A stretch of 64,000 bases of DNA from CANJIV01 sp046330225 (GTDB taxonomy: Bacteria > Actinomycetota > Thermoleophilia > Solirubrobacterales > Solirubrobacteraceae). The stretch lies in assembly GCA_046330225.1 (NCBI GenBank), contig JAXLTD010000009.1, forward strand, positions 1 to 64,000, written 5' to 3'. Both the position numbers and the translations under genes were made by a program. Shown piece after piece: positions 15,057 through 23,633 of the stretch (positions within the stretch are counted from its first letter, which is position 1; the number at the start of each line of letters is the position of its first letter). The notes under the pieces are model-generated. The model did not search any database. It was not told where the DNA came from and was given only the letters and a program-made list of their open reading frames with translations.

Positions 15057-18028
15057 CAGCGGCTTCTCCCGTGTCGGCGGTTGCGCCCGCGCCTGGCGCC
15101 CTTGCCGGCGGTCGAGGTCGTGCGCTGGGCCCGACCGTCGACCTCCTCCGGCGTGGCATCCGGGGCCGGGACGACATCGCCGGACTCATCGACGGCACCG
15201 TCCGGCGCCGGCATCTCGTTCGGGCCCGGCGCCTCCGCGTCCGGCGCCTCCGGACGCCTGGCCTTCGCCGGCTTGCCCTTCGCCGGCTTGGGCGGGGCCT
15301 CCACGTCGAGGTCGGCGACCAGCTCGTCGAACTCCTCCTGCGAGAGCTGCTCGGGCTCGTCGGGCGCGGTGATCCGGCCCGAGCCGCGGCGGCGGCGGCC
15401 CTTCGGCTCGGGCGCGACATCGGCGGGGGCGCCCGCGGTGGCCACGGCGTAGGCCGGCACGAGGCCGCCGCTCTCGCGCTTGATCCGGGCGGCGCGCCGC
15501 ACGTAGACCGTCTCGCGCTCCTTCCAGAGGGTGAGGACCGGCGAGGCGATGAAGATCGACGAGTACGTGCCCGACAGGGTCCCGATGAAGAGGGCCAGGG
15601 CGAAAGACTGCAGCACCTCGCCGCCGAAGATCAGCAGGGCAAGGATCGGCAGCAGGGTGCAGAAGCTCGTCGCCAGCGACCGGGCGAGGACTTCGCTCAT
15701 CGAGCGGTTGACGATCTGCGAGAACGCCGCCCGCGGCATCCGCGGCACGTTCTCGCGGATGCGGTCGAACACGATGATCGTGTCGTAGAGCGAGTAGCCC
15801 AGGATGGTGAGCAGCGCGGCCACGGTCGCTGTCGTCACCTCCGCGCCGACCAGCGAGTAGACGCCCGCGGTGATGAGGAGGTCGTGCATGAGCGCGATCA
15901 GCACGGGCACGGCGTATTTCCACTCGAATCGCAGCGCGATGTAGATCGAGATCACCAGCAGCGAGGCGATGATCGCGATGAGCGCGCTGTTCGCGACCTG
16001 CTGGCCGAACGTCGGGCCGATCGAGGTGACCTCGAACGCCTCCCCGATCCCGAACCGCTTCTGGAGGCCGTCCTTGACCTTCTGCACCTGGGCCGGCTTG
16101 AGCGTGGACGTGGAGACCTGGAAGAGCGTCTTGTTCCCGTCCTTGACCTTCTGGATCTTGGCGTCGCCGTAGCCCTGATCGCTCAGGACCGAGCGCACCT
16201 GGTCCTCGGAGGCCGGCTTGACGAGCGCCGCCGTGATCCGGGTGCCGGACTTGAAGTCGATGCCGAGGTTCAGGCCCTTGGCCCCGATCGCCAGCGCGCC
16301 GATCAGCAGGATGACTCCCGACATCGAGAAGAACCATCGCGAGGCGCCGACGAAGTCGAACCGGAAGCGGTGCTTCTGCTCGCCGGCGCCGAGGGCCGAC
16401 GGGCTCGACAGCACCTTGGCGCCGCCGATCGTGCCGAGGATCGCCGAGGTCGCGAGCACCGCGGTGAAGAGCGAGACGAACACGCCGATCCCCAGCGTGA
16501 ATGCGAACCCCTTGACCCCCGCCGTGGCGAGGATGAACAGGATGAACGCCGTCATGACGGTCACGACGTTGGCGTCGATGATCGCCGAGAGGCCCTTCTT
16601 GTAGCCGATCGCAATGCCGCGCTGGATGGACGCGCCGGCGCGAATCTCCTCCTTGATGCGCTCGAAGATCACGATGTTCGCGTCCGCGGCGACGCCGATC
16701 GTGAGGATCAGGCCCGCGATGCCCGGCAGCGTGAGCGTGATCGGGATGAGCTTGATCAGCGCGAAGAAGTAGATCCCGTAGATGCCGAGCGCGACGACGG
16801 CGATGACGCCGAGCACGCGGTAGAAGATGAGCAGGAACAGGGCGACGATCAGAAAGCCGACGAGGCCGGCGAGCAAGCCCTGGTTCAGCGCCTCCTGGCC
16901 GAGGGTCGCCGACACCTGCGACTGGCTGATCAGCTCGAGCTTGACCGGCAGGGCGCCGATCTGGAGCAGCTTGGCGAGGTCCTGGGCGCTCGTGATCGTG
17001 AAGCCGCCCTGGATGCTGGCCCCCGTCTTCCCGTCGATGCCGTCGGGGTTCTGGGTGAAGTCGATGAAGGGCGCGGTGATGACCTGGCCGTCCAGCACGG
17101 CAGCGAAGTGCTGGAAGGCCTGCTGGGGCGAGGTGCCCGGCACCTGCTGGGCCTGGCCGCGCTGGGCGATCTCGCGCGTGACGCTCTGCCAGGCCTTCTG
17201 GCCCTTGTCGGTGAAGGAGAACGTGACGATCGGCTCGCCGGTGCCGCCTGGCCCGTTGTCGGTGGTCTGCTTGGGGTCGGTGACGTCGGTGCCCGACAGC
17301 GCCGGGTTGTCGTCCAGGACCCAGTAGCGGTCCGGGGTGCCCTTGGCCGCGCCCTTGGGCTTCTCGGCCTTGACCACGACGGTCCCCTGCTTGACCTCCA
17401 CCGCCTTGCTCCCCGGCGGCGCGGCCTTCTCGGACGTCAGCGCGGCCTCGGTGTCCTCCGGCCCGGCGAGCACCTGCTTGGTCTTCGGGTCGACGAGGTA
17501 CCACTGGTTCCCGACCGTCGCATTCGAGCGCTTCTGCTCGGGGCGCTTGGAGGCGCGGATCACCGCGTCGTAGTACGTGAGCGATCCCGGCGCGCCGTTG
17601 GCGGCCGCGCTCGGGCCGCCGGTGACGTTCGCGTTCGTCGGATCGGGCTTGCCGTCGGGCCCGATGACGTTCTTCTCCCAGTCGTAGAAGAAGAGCTGCG
17701 CGACCTTGCCCACCTGGGCGATCGCGCGCTTGGCGTTCTTCACCGACGGCAGGCCGACCGAGATCTGGTCGCTGCCGGAGCGCTGGATCTCGGGCTCCGA
17801 GACGCCGAGCGCGTCGACGCGCTCGCGCATGATCTCCAGCGACCGGTCGATGGCGTCCGTGGTGATCGTCGGCTGCTGCGGGGTCGGCTTGGCCTGATAG
17901 ACGAGCTCGACCCCGCCCTTGAGGTCGAGGCCCAGGCGCGTCGGGGTCGTGGCGATGACCACCCCGGAGGCGATCAGGAGCCCGACGACGAGCAGCAGGA
18001 TGAAGCCGTTGCGGCGACGGTCAGTCAT
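15056..18028 (-). CDS. secDF: Fused protein translocase subunits SecD-SecF
   Basis: 990 residues joining SecD and SecF in one chain. The SecD part has an N-terminal helix, GLDLKGGVELVY, a long periplasmic P1 domain with Gly/Pro-rich insertions, and the membrane motif GVAADANIVIFERIKEE. The SecF part has GLNLGIDFKSGTRI and YSLYDTIIVFDRIREN. A charged tail of about 120 residues, rich in Pro, Glu and Ala and ending RRGRNRRHGRSR, is unusual and probably cytosolic. SecDF uses the proton gradient to pull exported proteins through SecYEG. The ATG at 18028 has TACGCT 8 nt upstream, so it is likely leaderless. No yajC is adjacent in the window. Confidence 0.95.
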   Translation of the reverse strand: MTDRRRNGFILLLVVGLLIASGVVIATTPTRLGLDLKGGVELVYQAKPTPQQPTITTDAIDRSLEIMRERVDALGVSEPEIQRSGSDQISVGLPSVKNAKRAIAQVGKVAQLFFYDWEKNVIGPDGKPDPTNANVTGGPSAAANGAPGSLTYYDAVIRASKRPEQKRSNATVGNQWYLVDPKTKQVLAGPEDTEAALTSEKAAPPGSKAVEVKQGTVVVKAEKPKGAAKGTPDRYWVLDDNPALSGTDVTDPKQTTDNGPGGTGEPIVTFSFTDKGQKAWQSVTREIAQRGQAQQVPGTSPQQAFQHFAAVLDGQVITAPFIDFTQNPDGIDGKTGASIQGGFTITSAQDLAKLLQIGALPVKLELISQSQVSATLGQEALNQGLLAGLVGFLIVALFLLIFYRVLGVIAVVALGIYGIYFFALIKLIPITLTLPGIAGLILTIGVAADANIVIFERIKEEIRAGASIQRGIAIGYKKGLSAIIDANVVTVMTAFILFILATAGVKGFAFTLGIGVFVSLFTAVLATSAILGTIGGAKVLSSPSALGAGEQKHRFRFDFVGASRWFFSMSGVILLIGALAIGAKGLNLGIDFKSGTRITAALVKPASEDQVRSVLSDQGYGDAKIQKVKDGNKTLFQVSTSTLKPAQVQKVKDGLQKRFGIGEAFEVTSIGPTFGQQVANSALIAIIASLLVISIYIALRFEWKYAVPVLIALMHDLLITAGVYSLVGAEVTTATVAALLTILGYSLYDTIIVFDRIRENVPRMPRAAFSQIVNRSMSEVLARSLATSFCTLLPILALLIFGGEVLQSFALALFIGTLSGTYSSIFIASPVLTLWKERETVYVRRAARIKRESGGLVPAYAVATAGAPADVAPEPKGRRRRGSGRITAPDEPEQLSQEEFDELVADLDVEAPPKPAKGKPAKARRPEAPDAEAPGPNEMPAPDGAVDESGDVVPAPDATPEEVDGRAQRTTSTAGKGARRGRNRRHGRSR

Positions 18029-18036
18029 GCGCGGCT

Positions 18037-18042
18037 AGCGTA
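18037..18042 (-). promoter_or_regulatory. -10-like box of a leaderless secDF transcript
   Basis: TACGCT with an 8-nt spacer to the ATG at 18028 and no Shine-Dalgarno between. Confidence 0.5.
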
Positions 18043-18117
18043 CCCGGACGGCGCGGCGGATGATCCGGGCCCGTTGACCGGGCGTCGATCTCGGACGGCC
18101 GGCGTCCCTGGCCGGGA

Positions 18118-18151
18118 CCGGGCCGTCGCGCGAACCGGGCCGTCGCGCGAA
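18118..18151. repeat. Two perfect tandem copies of a 17-bp unit
   Basis: CCGGGCCGTCGCGCGAA occurs at 18118-18134 and again at 18135-18151, running directly into the 60-bp repeats. Noncoding, between secDF and the PAS protein gene. Confidence 0.85.
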
Positions 18152-18260
18152 CCTGCGCGCGCCAGCCACCGAACCGGTGGTCCAGACGCACCAGAACGCC
18201 CCCGCCCCGAACCTGCGCACGCCAGCCACCGAACCGGTGGCTCAAACGCACGAGAACGCC
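18148..18260. repeat. Tandem pair of an imperfect 53-bp unit with 60-bp period
   Basis: Units at 18148-18200 and 18208-18260 differ at only a handful of positions. Each has the small inverted repeat CCACCG-AAC-CGGTGG and ends in GAACGCC. Read on the minus strand, both encode HRFGGWRAQVR followed or preceded by VLVRL, without a convincing gene. A diverged third copy lies at 57484-57535, so this is a dispersed intergenic repeat family. Confidence 0.85.
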
Positions 18261-18299
18261 GGGCGGGACGACCGCGCCCGCCGAGCGATTCGTCCGAGC

Positions 18300-18749
18300 C
18301 TAGTTCTGGGGAGTCAGGACGACGAGCAGCCCGCCGTCGTCGTCGTAGGCGGGGAACAGGTCGGCGACCGCGCGGGCCGGCAGGTCCCCCTCGGCGTTGA
18401 CCTGCACCGGCTTGCCGAGCTGGCGCACCCCCCACTCCAGCACCGTCTGCACGTGGTTGGAGCCGTCGTCGAACTTCAGGCCGAGCACGTCGTCGACCGG
18501 CCGGCCGATCACGGCCTCCTCGCGCAGGCCGGTGAGCTCCTTGGACCCGCGGCCCATCCCGATCAGGCGCGCCTCCTGGTCGAAGACGAAGAACGCGGCG
18601 TTCGGAGCCGGGTAGTAGTCGTCGAGCAGCTCGAAGAGGAATCCGAAGCCGCACTTCGAGCACCCCTTGGCCTCGCGACGGAAGCCGGCGGTCCGGTCCG
18701 TCGCGGTCGAGCGATTCCCGCAGCTCGGGCAGATGAAGTGAACGGCCAT
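18300..18749 (-). CDS. PAS-domain protein with N-terminal zinc ribbon
   Basis: 149 residues. The N-terminus has a four-cysteine ribbon (ICPSCG and CSKCGFGF). A PAS fold follows from about residue 45: AAFFVFDQEARLIGMGRGSKELTGLREEAVIGRPVDDVLG matches the family pattern of a sensed residue core, then GLLVVLTPQ closes the sheet. No output domain is attached, so it probably acts by protein contact or as a stand-alone sensor. The start is the ATG at 18749, with TATCCT 10 nt upstream; the frame runs open further upstream without coding character. It lies just downstream of the intergenic repeat array. Confidence 0.75.
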   Translation of the reverse strand: MAVHFICPSCGNRSTATDRTAGFRREAKGCSKCGFGFLFELLDDYYPAPNAAFFVFDQEARLIGMGRGSKELTGLREEAVIGRPVDDVLGLKFDDGSNHVQTVLEWGVRQLGKPVQVNAEGDLPARAVADLFPAYDDDGGLLVVLTPQN

Positions 18750-18882
18750 CGCGAGCGGAAGGATAGAGAAGCCGCGGTCGCCGCCCGCCGCTGCGCTCGC
18801 GCCGGCCCGGGGACCGGCCGGCCGGCCGGCGCAGAGCCCACGCCCGGGCCATCCCGTCATCCCCCTCGACCAGGAGGTCGCC

Positions 18883-19383
18883 ATGATTCCCGCCCTCGCG
18901 TTCGCCGCCGGCGCCGCCGCCGCCGTCGCCGGACGAGCCGCGCTCCAGCGGGCGCTGCTGGCCAAGCTCCGCCGCGACGTGCGCGCCCTGAACGGCGGCG
19001 ACGCCGGACCGCTGCTGGCCGGGATCGCCGACGACGCGGTGCTCCACTTCAACGACGGCGACCACCGCTGGGCCGGCGATCACCGGGGCAAGGCTGCGAT
19101 CGCCCGGTTCCTGGACGAGTTCGTGGGCGCCGGAATCCAGGGCGAGATCCTCCGGCTGTGGATCGGCGGGCCGCCGTGGTCCCCGACGCTCGCCGTCCGC
19201 TTCGACGACCACGCCGACGGCCCCGACGGGGAGCGGATCTACGAGAACCGCACCGTGATCGTGGCGCGCACGCGCTGGGGCCGGATCGTCGAGCAGCGCG
19301 ACTTCTACGAGGACACCGGCCGCATCCTCGCGTTCGATGCGGCGCTGCGCCGCCGCGACGCCGCGCCGGCCGCCCTCAAGTAG
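18883..19383 (+). CDS. SnoaL/NTF2-like fold protein
   Basis: 166 residues with a possible N-terminal membrane segment (ALAFAAGAAAAVAGRAAL). A SnoaL-like core follows: LNGGDAGPLLAGIADDAVLHFNDGDHRWAGDHRGKAAIARFLDEF, then ENRTVIVARTRWGRIVEQRDFYEDTGRI. This fold covers ketosteroid-isomerase-like enzymes and small-ligand-binding proteins; catalytic residues cannot be assigned. A good Shine-Dalgarno (AGGAGG, 6 nt before the ATG) supports the start. It stands alone, divergent from the PAS gene and convergent with ruvB (9-bp gap). Confidence 0.75.
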   Translation: MIPALAFAAGAAAAVAGRAALQRALLAKLRRDVRALNGGDAGPLLAGIADDAVLHFNDGDHRWAGDHRGKAAIARFLDEFVGAGIQGEILRLWIGGPPWSPTLAVRFDDHADGPDGERIYENRTVIVARTRWGRIVEQRDFYEDTGRILAFDAALRRRDAAPAALK

Positions 19384-19392
19384 GCCGCGGCG

Positions 19393-20454
19393 TCAGAACA
19401 GGCTCGCGGCGCCCGCTGCCGGCGGCTCGAGGCCGAGGTGGCGCCAGGCGCTCTCGGTCGCCACCCGCCCGCGCGGGGTGCGCGCGAGCAGGCCGGCCTG
19501 GACGAGGTAGGGCTCGTAGACGTCCTCGATCGTGTCGGCCTCCTCGCCGATCGCCACGGCCAGCGTCGAGAGGCCGACCGGGCCGCCGCTGAACTTCCGG
19601 CAGACGGTGGAGAGGATCTCCCGGTCCAGCCGGTCCAGTCCCTCAGCGTCGATCTCGAGCAGGTCGAGGGCCTCGGCGGCGATCTCGGGCGTGATGGCGC
19701 CGGCGTGGCGCACCTCGGCGACATCGCGGACCCGCTTGAGCAGGCGGTTGGCCACGCGCGGGGTGCCGCGCGAGCGCGCGGCGATCGCCACGGCGCCGGC
19801 GTGGTCGATCTCCACGCCGAGGATGGCGGCCGAGCGCTCCACGATCGTGGCGAGATCGTCGGGGCCGTACGGGTCCAGCCGGTGCTGGAGGCCGAAGCGG
19901 TCGCGCAGCGGGGTCGTGAGCAGGCCGGCGCGCGTCGTGGCGCCGACGAGCGTGAACGGCGGCAGGTCGAGCGTCACGACCCGCGCGCCCGCGCCCTGGC
20001 CCACGGTGATCGGGAGCTGGCGGTCCTCCATCGCCGGGTAGAACGTCTCTTCCAGCGACCGCGGCAGGCGGTGGATCTCGTCGACGAAGAAGACGCTGCG
20101 CGGCTCGAGGGCAGTGAGGAACGCGGCGACGTCGCCCTTGCGCTCGAGCGCGGGCCCGGCGGTCTGCACGAACGGCACGCCGAGCTCGGCGGCGACGATC
20201 TGGGCCAGCGAGGTCTTGCCGAGGCCGGGCGGGCCGGCGAGCAGCAGGTGGTCGAGCGCCTCGTCGCGGGCGGCGGCGGCCTCGATCGAGACGCCGAGCT
20301 GGGCCTTCACCGAGCCCTGCCCGACGAAGTCGGCGAGGCGGCGCGGCCGCAACGAGCGGTCGAGCTCGTCCTCCGGGAGGGCCGCCGGCGTCTGGATCCG
20401 CGCCGGAGCCTCCAGCGCGGCATCGGGGGTGCGGATGCGGCCGCCGTCGCTCAC
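19393..20454 (-). CDS. ruvB: Holliday junction branch migration ATPase RuvB
   Basis: 353 residues. AAA+ motifs are intact: Walker A GPPGLGKTSLA, Walker B VFFVDEIHR, sensor GATTRAG, arginine finger region LRDRFG and sensor 2 RGTPRVANR. A winged-helix C-terminal domain contains CRKFSGGPVGLSTLA and DVYEPYLVQAGLLARTPRGR. It drives branch migration with RuvA and RuvC. The GTG at 20454 overlaps the ruvA stop (GTGA), the last step of a ruvC-ruvA-ruvB operon. Confidence 0.97.
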   Translation of the reverse strand: MSDGGRIRTPDAALEAPARIQTPAALPEDELDRSLRPRRLADFVGQGSVKAQLGVSIEAAAARDEALDHLLLAGPPGLGKTSLAQIVAAELGVPFVQTAGPALERKGDVAAFLTALEPRSVFFVDEIHRLPRSLEETFYPAMEDRQLPITVGQGAGARVVTLDLPPFTLVGATTRAGLLTTPLRDRFGLQHRLDPYGPDDLATIVERSAAILGVEIDHAGAVAIAARSRGTPRVANRLLKRVRDVAEVRHAGAITPEIAAEALDLLEIDAEGLDRLDREILSTVCRKFSGGPVGLSTLAVAIGEEADTIEDVYEPYLVQAGLLARTPRGRVATESAWRHLGLEPPAAGAASLF

Positions 20455-21032
20455 GGCCGGGCCGCCCTGAGCGCGTGGGCGATGAGGTCCTCGGGCGAGG
20501 CGCCGGGCGGCGCGTCGTCGAGCAGGCGGTCGGCCTCCTGGTGCGAGAAGCCCAGGCCGACGAGGCCGTCGCGGGCGAGCATGCGCGGGTCGTCGGCCCG
20601 CGTGACCACGATCGCGTCGTCGCCGGCGGCCGGGGCGACCTTCTCGCGCAGCTCGACGATGATCCGCTCGGCCGTGCGCTTCCCGATTCCGGGGACGGCC
20701 TGGAAGCGGGCGGCGTCACCGGCGGCCAGCGCCGACACCAGCTCCCGCGGCGGGCCGGCGCTCAGCACGGCCAGGGCGACCTTCGGGCCGACCGACTGGA
20801 CCCCGATGAGCAGGAGGAAGAGGTCGCGCTCCTCCTCGGTCGCGAAGCCGTAGAGCAGCATCTGGTCGTCGCGGACGACGAGGTGGGTGAAGAGCATCGT
20901 CTCCCGGCCTGCGGCGGGGACGTGGCGCAGGGTCTCGGCCGAGACGGCGAGGCGGTACCCGACGCCGGTGCAGTCCACGACGACGTGGTCGGGCCGGCGC
21001 ACGACGACCTCGCCGCGGACGACGGCGATCAC
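20451..21032 (-). CDS. ruvA: Holliday junction DNA helicase subunit RuvA
   Basis: 193 residues, typical length. The N-terminal OB fold begins VIAVVRGEVV. Tandem HhH motifs are IGVQSVGPKVALAVLSA and VPGIGKRTAERIIVEL. A C-terminal UBA-like three-helix domain (GLVGLGFSHQEADRLL) contacts RuvB. The frame is open upstream inside ruvC; the GTG at 21032, overlapping the ruvC TGA, is the proper start. Confidence 0.96.
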   Translation of the reverse strand: MIAVVRGEVVVRRPDHVVVDCTGVGYRLAVSAETLRHVPAAGRETMLFTHLVVRDDQMLLYGFATEEERDLFLLLIGVQSVGPKVALAVLSAGPPRELVSALAAGDAARFQAVPGIGKRTAERIIVELREKVAPAAGDDAIVVTRADDPRMLARDGLVGLGFSHQEADRLLDDAPPGASPEDLIAHALRAARP

Positions 21033-21559
21033 GTCACAGACTCCGCGAGCGCGGCAGGCCGGGCGCTGCCGCGCGCGACCGCGGCCTGGAAGGGCGCAGC
21101 GTTGTGGTGGCAGATCGCGACGGCCAGCGCGTCGGCGGCGTGGTCGGGCGCCGGCGGCTCGGCCAGCGCGAGCAGGCGCTGGACCATGGACTGGACCTGT
21201 TCCTTCCCCGCCCGGCCGGATCCGCAGACACCCGACTTCACCTGCTGAGGCGTGTAGGAGTGGCATGGCACGCCGGCCTGGCCGGCGGCCAGCAGCGCCA
21301 CGCCGCGGGCCTGGCCGACCGCGAAGGCGGTCCGGACGTTCGCGCCGAAGTACAGGCCCTCGACCGCCAGCGCCGCCGGCCGGTGCTCGGCGAGCAGCGC
21401 CGCGATCTCCGCATGGATCCGGGCGAGGCGCAGTTCCGGCGCAACGGCAGCCGACGTCCCGATGACGCCGCCGTCGAGCGCGACGAGCCGGGCGCCGCGG
21501 CGGGCCACGACGCCGAAGCCGGTGTTGGCGGTGCCGGGATCGATGCCGAGGACGACCAT
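21029..21559 (-). CDS. ruvC: Holliday junction resolvase RuvC
   Basis: 176 residues. Catalytic acidic residues are visible in VLGIDPGTANTGFG (first Asp), AVEGLYFGANVRTA (Glu) and PDHAADALAVAICH (late Asp pair). YTPQQVKSGVCGSGRAGKEQ is the conserved DNA-contact region. It cuts Holliday junctions as a dimer. The ATG at 21559 has CAGAAT 9 nt upstream on the minus strand, a probable operon promoter for ruvCAB. Unlike many actinobacteria, yebC is not directly upstream but about 4 kb away. Confidence 0.96.
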   Translation of the reverse strand: MVVLGIDPGTANTGFGVVARRGARLVALDGGVIGTSAAVAPELRLARIHAEIAALLAEHRPAALAVEGLYFGANVRTAFAVGQARGVALLAAGQAGVPCHSYTPQQVKSGVCGSGRAGKEQVQSMVQRLLALAEPPAPDHAADALAVAICHHNAAPFQAAVARGSARPAALAESVT

Positions 21560-21688
21560 TCGGGATGGATTCTGCGCGGGCGGCCGGATGCCTCCCGGGC
21601 ACGCGGCGGCCGGCCGCCGGGAGTCGATCATCGGTCCACCGGGCTCGAGGCCGGTCAAGCCCCCGATTTCCAGGGGCGATGCCGACCC

Positions 21689-22864
21689 ATGGCCCTCCGC
21701 TGGCAGCCCAACGAACTGGAGCGGCTGCTGGGCGACGCCCGGCAGCGCATCGCCTCCCTCGAAGCCGCGCTGCAGGCGCGGGACGGCATCGACCACCTCA
21801 CCGGCCTCCTCGACCTCGGCCGCTTCCGGGCCGCGGCCGACATCGAGGTCTCGCGGGCCCGCCGCCACGGCCGGCCGCTGACCGCCGTGATCGTCGACGT
21901 CGACCGCTTTCGCACGATCAACTCCACCCACGGCTACGCCGCCGGGGACGACGTGCTCGCGGCGGTCGGGCGCGTGCTGCGCGACTACACGCGCGGGCAC
22001 GACCTCGTCTGCCGGACCGGCGGAGACGAGTTCGCGATCCTGCTGCCCGAGACCGACACCGACGGCGCCACGGCCTTTCTCGAGCGGCTGCTCCTCGAGC
22101 TCGAAGCCACGGAGGCCGGCAAGCAGCGGTGCATCTCGGTCTCGGCCGGCGTGGCCCGCTTCAACCGCCTCGAGGGCACCGCACAGCTCCTCGCCGCCGC
22201 CGGCCGCGGCCTCGACGCCGCCCGCGCTGCCGGAGGCGGCCGGGTCGCCGTTGGCGGCGAGCCCGACCAGGATGCCGCCGGCCAGGGCCAGCGCGACGCC
22301 GTGGCCGGGCTCGCGGTCGCCCTCCTCGAGCGCGACCGCTACACGGGGGAGCACTCCGAGTCGGTGGTCGAGCTCGTGTCGGCCGTCGGCCGCAATCTCG
22401 GCCTCGACGAGGACGAGATCGACCGCATCCGGGCGGCCGCGCTCCTGCACGACATCGGCAAGGTCGCGATTCCCGACGAGATCCTCAACAAGCCCGGCGC
22501 ACTCACCGACGACCAGTGGCAGCTCATGAAGGACCACACCGTCATCGGCGAGCGGATCCTGCGGGCGATCCCGGGCCTCGGCGGCGTGGCGCGGATCGTG
22601 CGCCACGAGCACGAGCGCTGGGACGGGGCCGGCTACCCGGACGGCCTGGCCGGCGAGGAGATTCCGATGGGCTCGCGGATCATCCTGGCCTGCGACGCCT
22701 ACCACGCGATGACCTCCGACCGTCCCTACCGCAAGGCCATGAGCCACGAGGAGGCAGTCACGGAGCTCATGGCGGGGGCCGGCTCGCAGTTCGACCCCGA
22801 CGTGGCCCAGGCGCTCATCGGCGAGCTGTTCGCAGTCCGGCAGGCCGGCCTCGCTCCGCACTAG
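21689..22864 (+). CDS. Diguanylate cyclase with C-terminal HD-GYP phosphodiesterase domain
   Basis: 391 residues, no membrane helices and no obvious sensory domain beyond a short N-terminal coiled segment (about 8-32). The GGDEF domain is intact: GGDEF at 111-115, with a product-inhibition site RGHD at 102-105, exactly five residues upstream. The HD-GYP domain is also intact, with HDIGK (254-258) and HEHERWDGAGYPDG ending GYP at 315-317. Both making and breaking c-di-GMP are therefore possible from one soluble protein. The start is ATG 21689. It diverges from ruvC. Confidence 0.93.
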   Translation: MALRWQPNELERLLGDARQRIASLEAALQARDGIDHLTGLLDLGRFRAAADIEVSRARRHGRPLTAVIVDVDRFRTINSTHGYAAGDDVLAAVGRVLRDYTRGHDLVCRTGGDEFAILLPETDTDGATAFLERLLLELEATEAGKQRCISVSAGVARFNRLEGTAQLLAAAGRGLDAARAAGGGRVAVGGEPDQDAAGQGQRDAVAGLAVALLERDRYTGEHSESVVELVSAVGRNLGLDEDEIDRIRAAALLHDIGKVAIPDEILNKPGALTDDQWQLMKDHTVIGERILRAIPGLGGVARIVRHEHERWDGAGYPDGLAGEEIPMGSRIILACDAYHAMTSDRPYRKAMSHEEAVTELMAGAGSQFDPDVAQALIGELFAVRQAGLAPH

Positions 22865-22934
22865 CGCCGGCGCGCCAGGATCGCTGCGCCCGCGCGTCCG
22901 GGAGGTCCCGGGTGGCGCGTAGACTCGGGCGCCC

Positions 22935-23516
22935 GTGGCTGCCCCCGTCCGCACCCGCCTCGATCTCGATGCTCGGCGCGCCCAGCTCGTCGCGGTCGGC
23001 ATGCAGCTCTTCAGCGAGCGGGCCTACGACGAGATCGCGATCGACGACATCGCCGCCGCGGCGGGCATCTCGAAAGGGCTGCTCTACCACTACTTCCCCA
23101 GCAAGCGGGACTTCTACGTCGAGACGGTGCGCCAGGCCGCGGCCCAGCTCGTCCAGGCCACCGAGCCGCCGGCCGATTCCGAGCCGCTCGACGCCCTGCG
23201 CCACGGCCTCGGCGCCTACCTCGGTTACGTGGAGACCCACCGCACCGGCTACGTCACGCTGACGCGCGGCGGGATCGGGTCTGACCCGGAGGTGCGCGGG
23301 ATCGTCGACGGGGCCCGCGACGCGATCGCCGCCCGCATGCTCGCCGGCCTCCCGGGGGCGCCCAGCGAGCTGCAGCGGCTGGCCGTGCGCGGGTGGCTGG
23401 GGTTCGTCGAGGCAGCCGCGCTCGAGTGGCTCGAGCGCGGCTCGCCGTCCCGGGAGGCCGTGCGGGCGCTGTGCGCGCAGGCGTTCCTCGGGGCGCTGGC
23501 GGCGGCCGGCGGGTAG
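22935..23516 (+). CDS. TetR-family transcriptional regulator
   Basis: 193 residues. The N-terminal helix-turn-helix is typical: AVGMQLFSERAYDEIAIDDIAAAAGISKGLLYHYFPSKRDFY. The C-terminal helical ligand domain (about 60-193) is family-variable, so the ligand is unknown. GTG 22935 is the start; TAGACT ends 9 nt upstream, predicting a nearly leaderless transcript. The next gene downstream encodes an exported SGNH-like protein and could be a target, though TetR regulators usually control a divergent neighbour. Confidence 0.9.
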   Translation: MAAPVRTRLDLDARRAQLVAVGMQLFSERAYDEIAIDDIAAAAGISKGLLYHYFPSKRDFYVETVRQAAAQLVQATEPPADSEPLDALRHGLGAYLGYVETHRTGYVTLTRGGIGSDPEVRGIVDGARDAIAARMLAGLPGAPSELQRLAVRGWLGFVEAAALEWLERGSPSREAVRALCAQAFLGALAAAGG

Positions 23517-23633
23517 CGAGCGGGCGAGCCCGCCGCGGGCAGCGGTCTCCCTCCGTGCCGCGGCAAGCGACGCCGATCCGGCGAGCCGGCCGCTAGGGTG
23601 CGCGCGTCCCGAGCGCAACCCGTGGAGGCTTCA

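Noticed and set aside
18118..18260. Possible CRISPR array
   Set aside because: The repeat units are 53 bp, only two, with 7-bp gaps, and a third copy lies 39 kb away. There are no spacers or cas genes.
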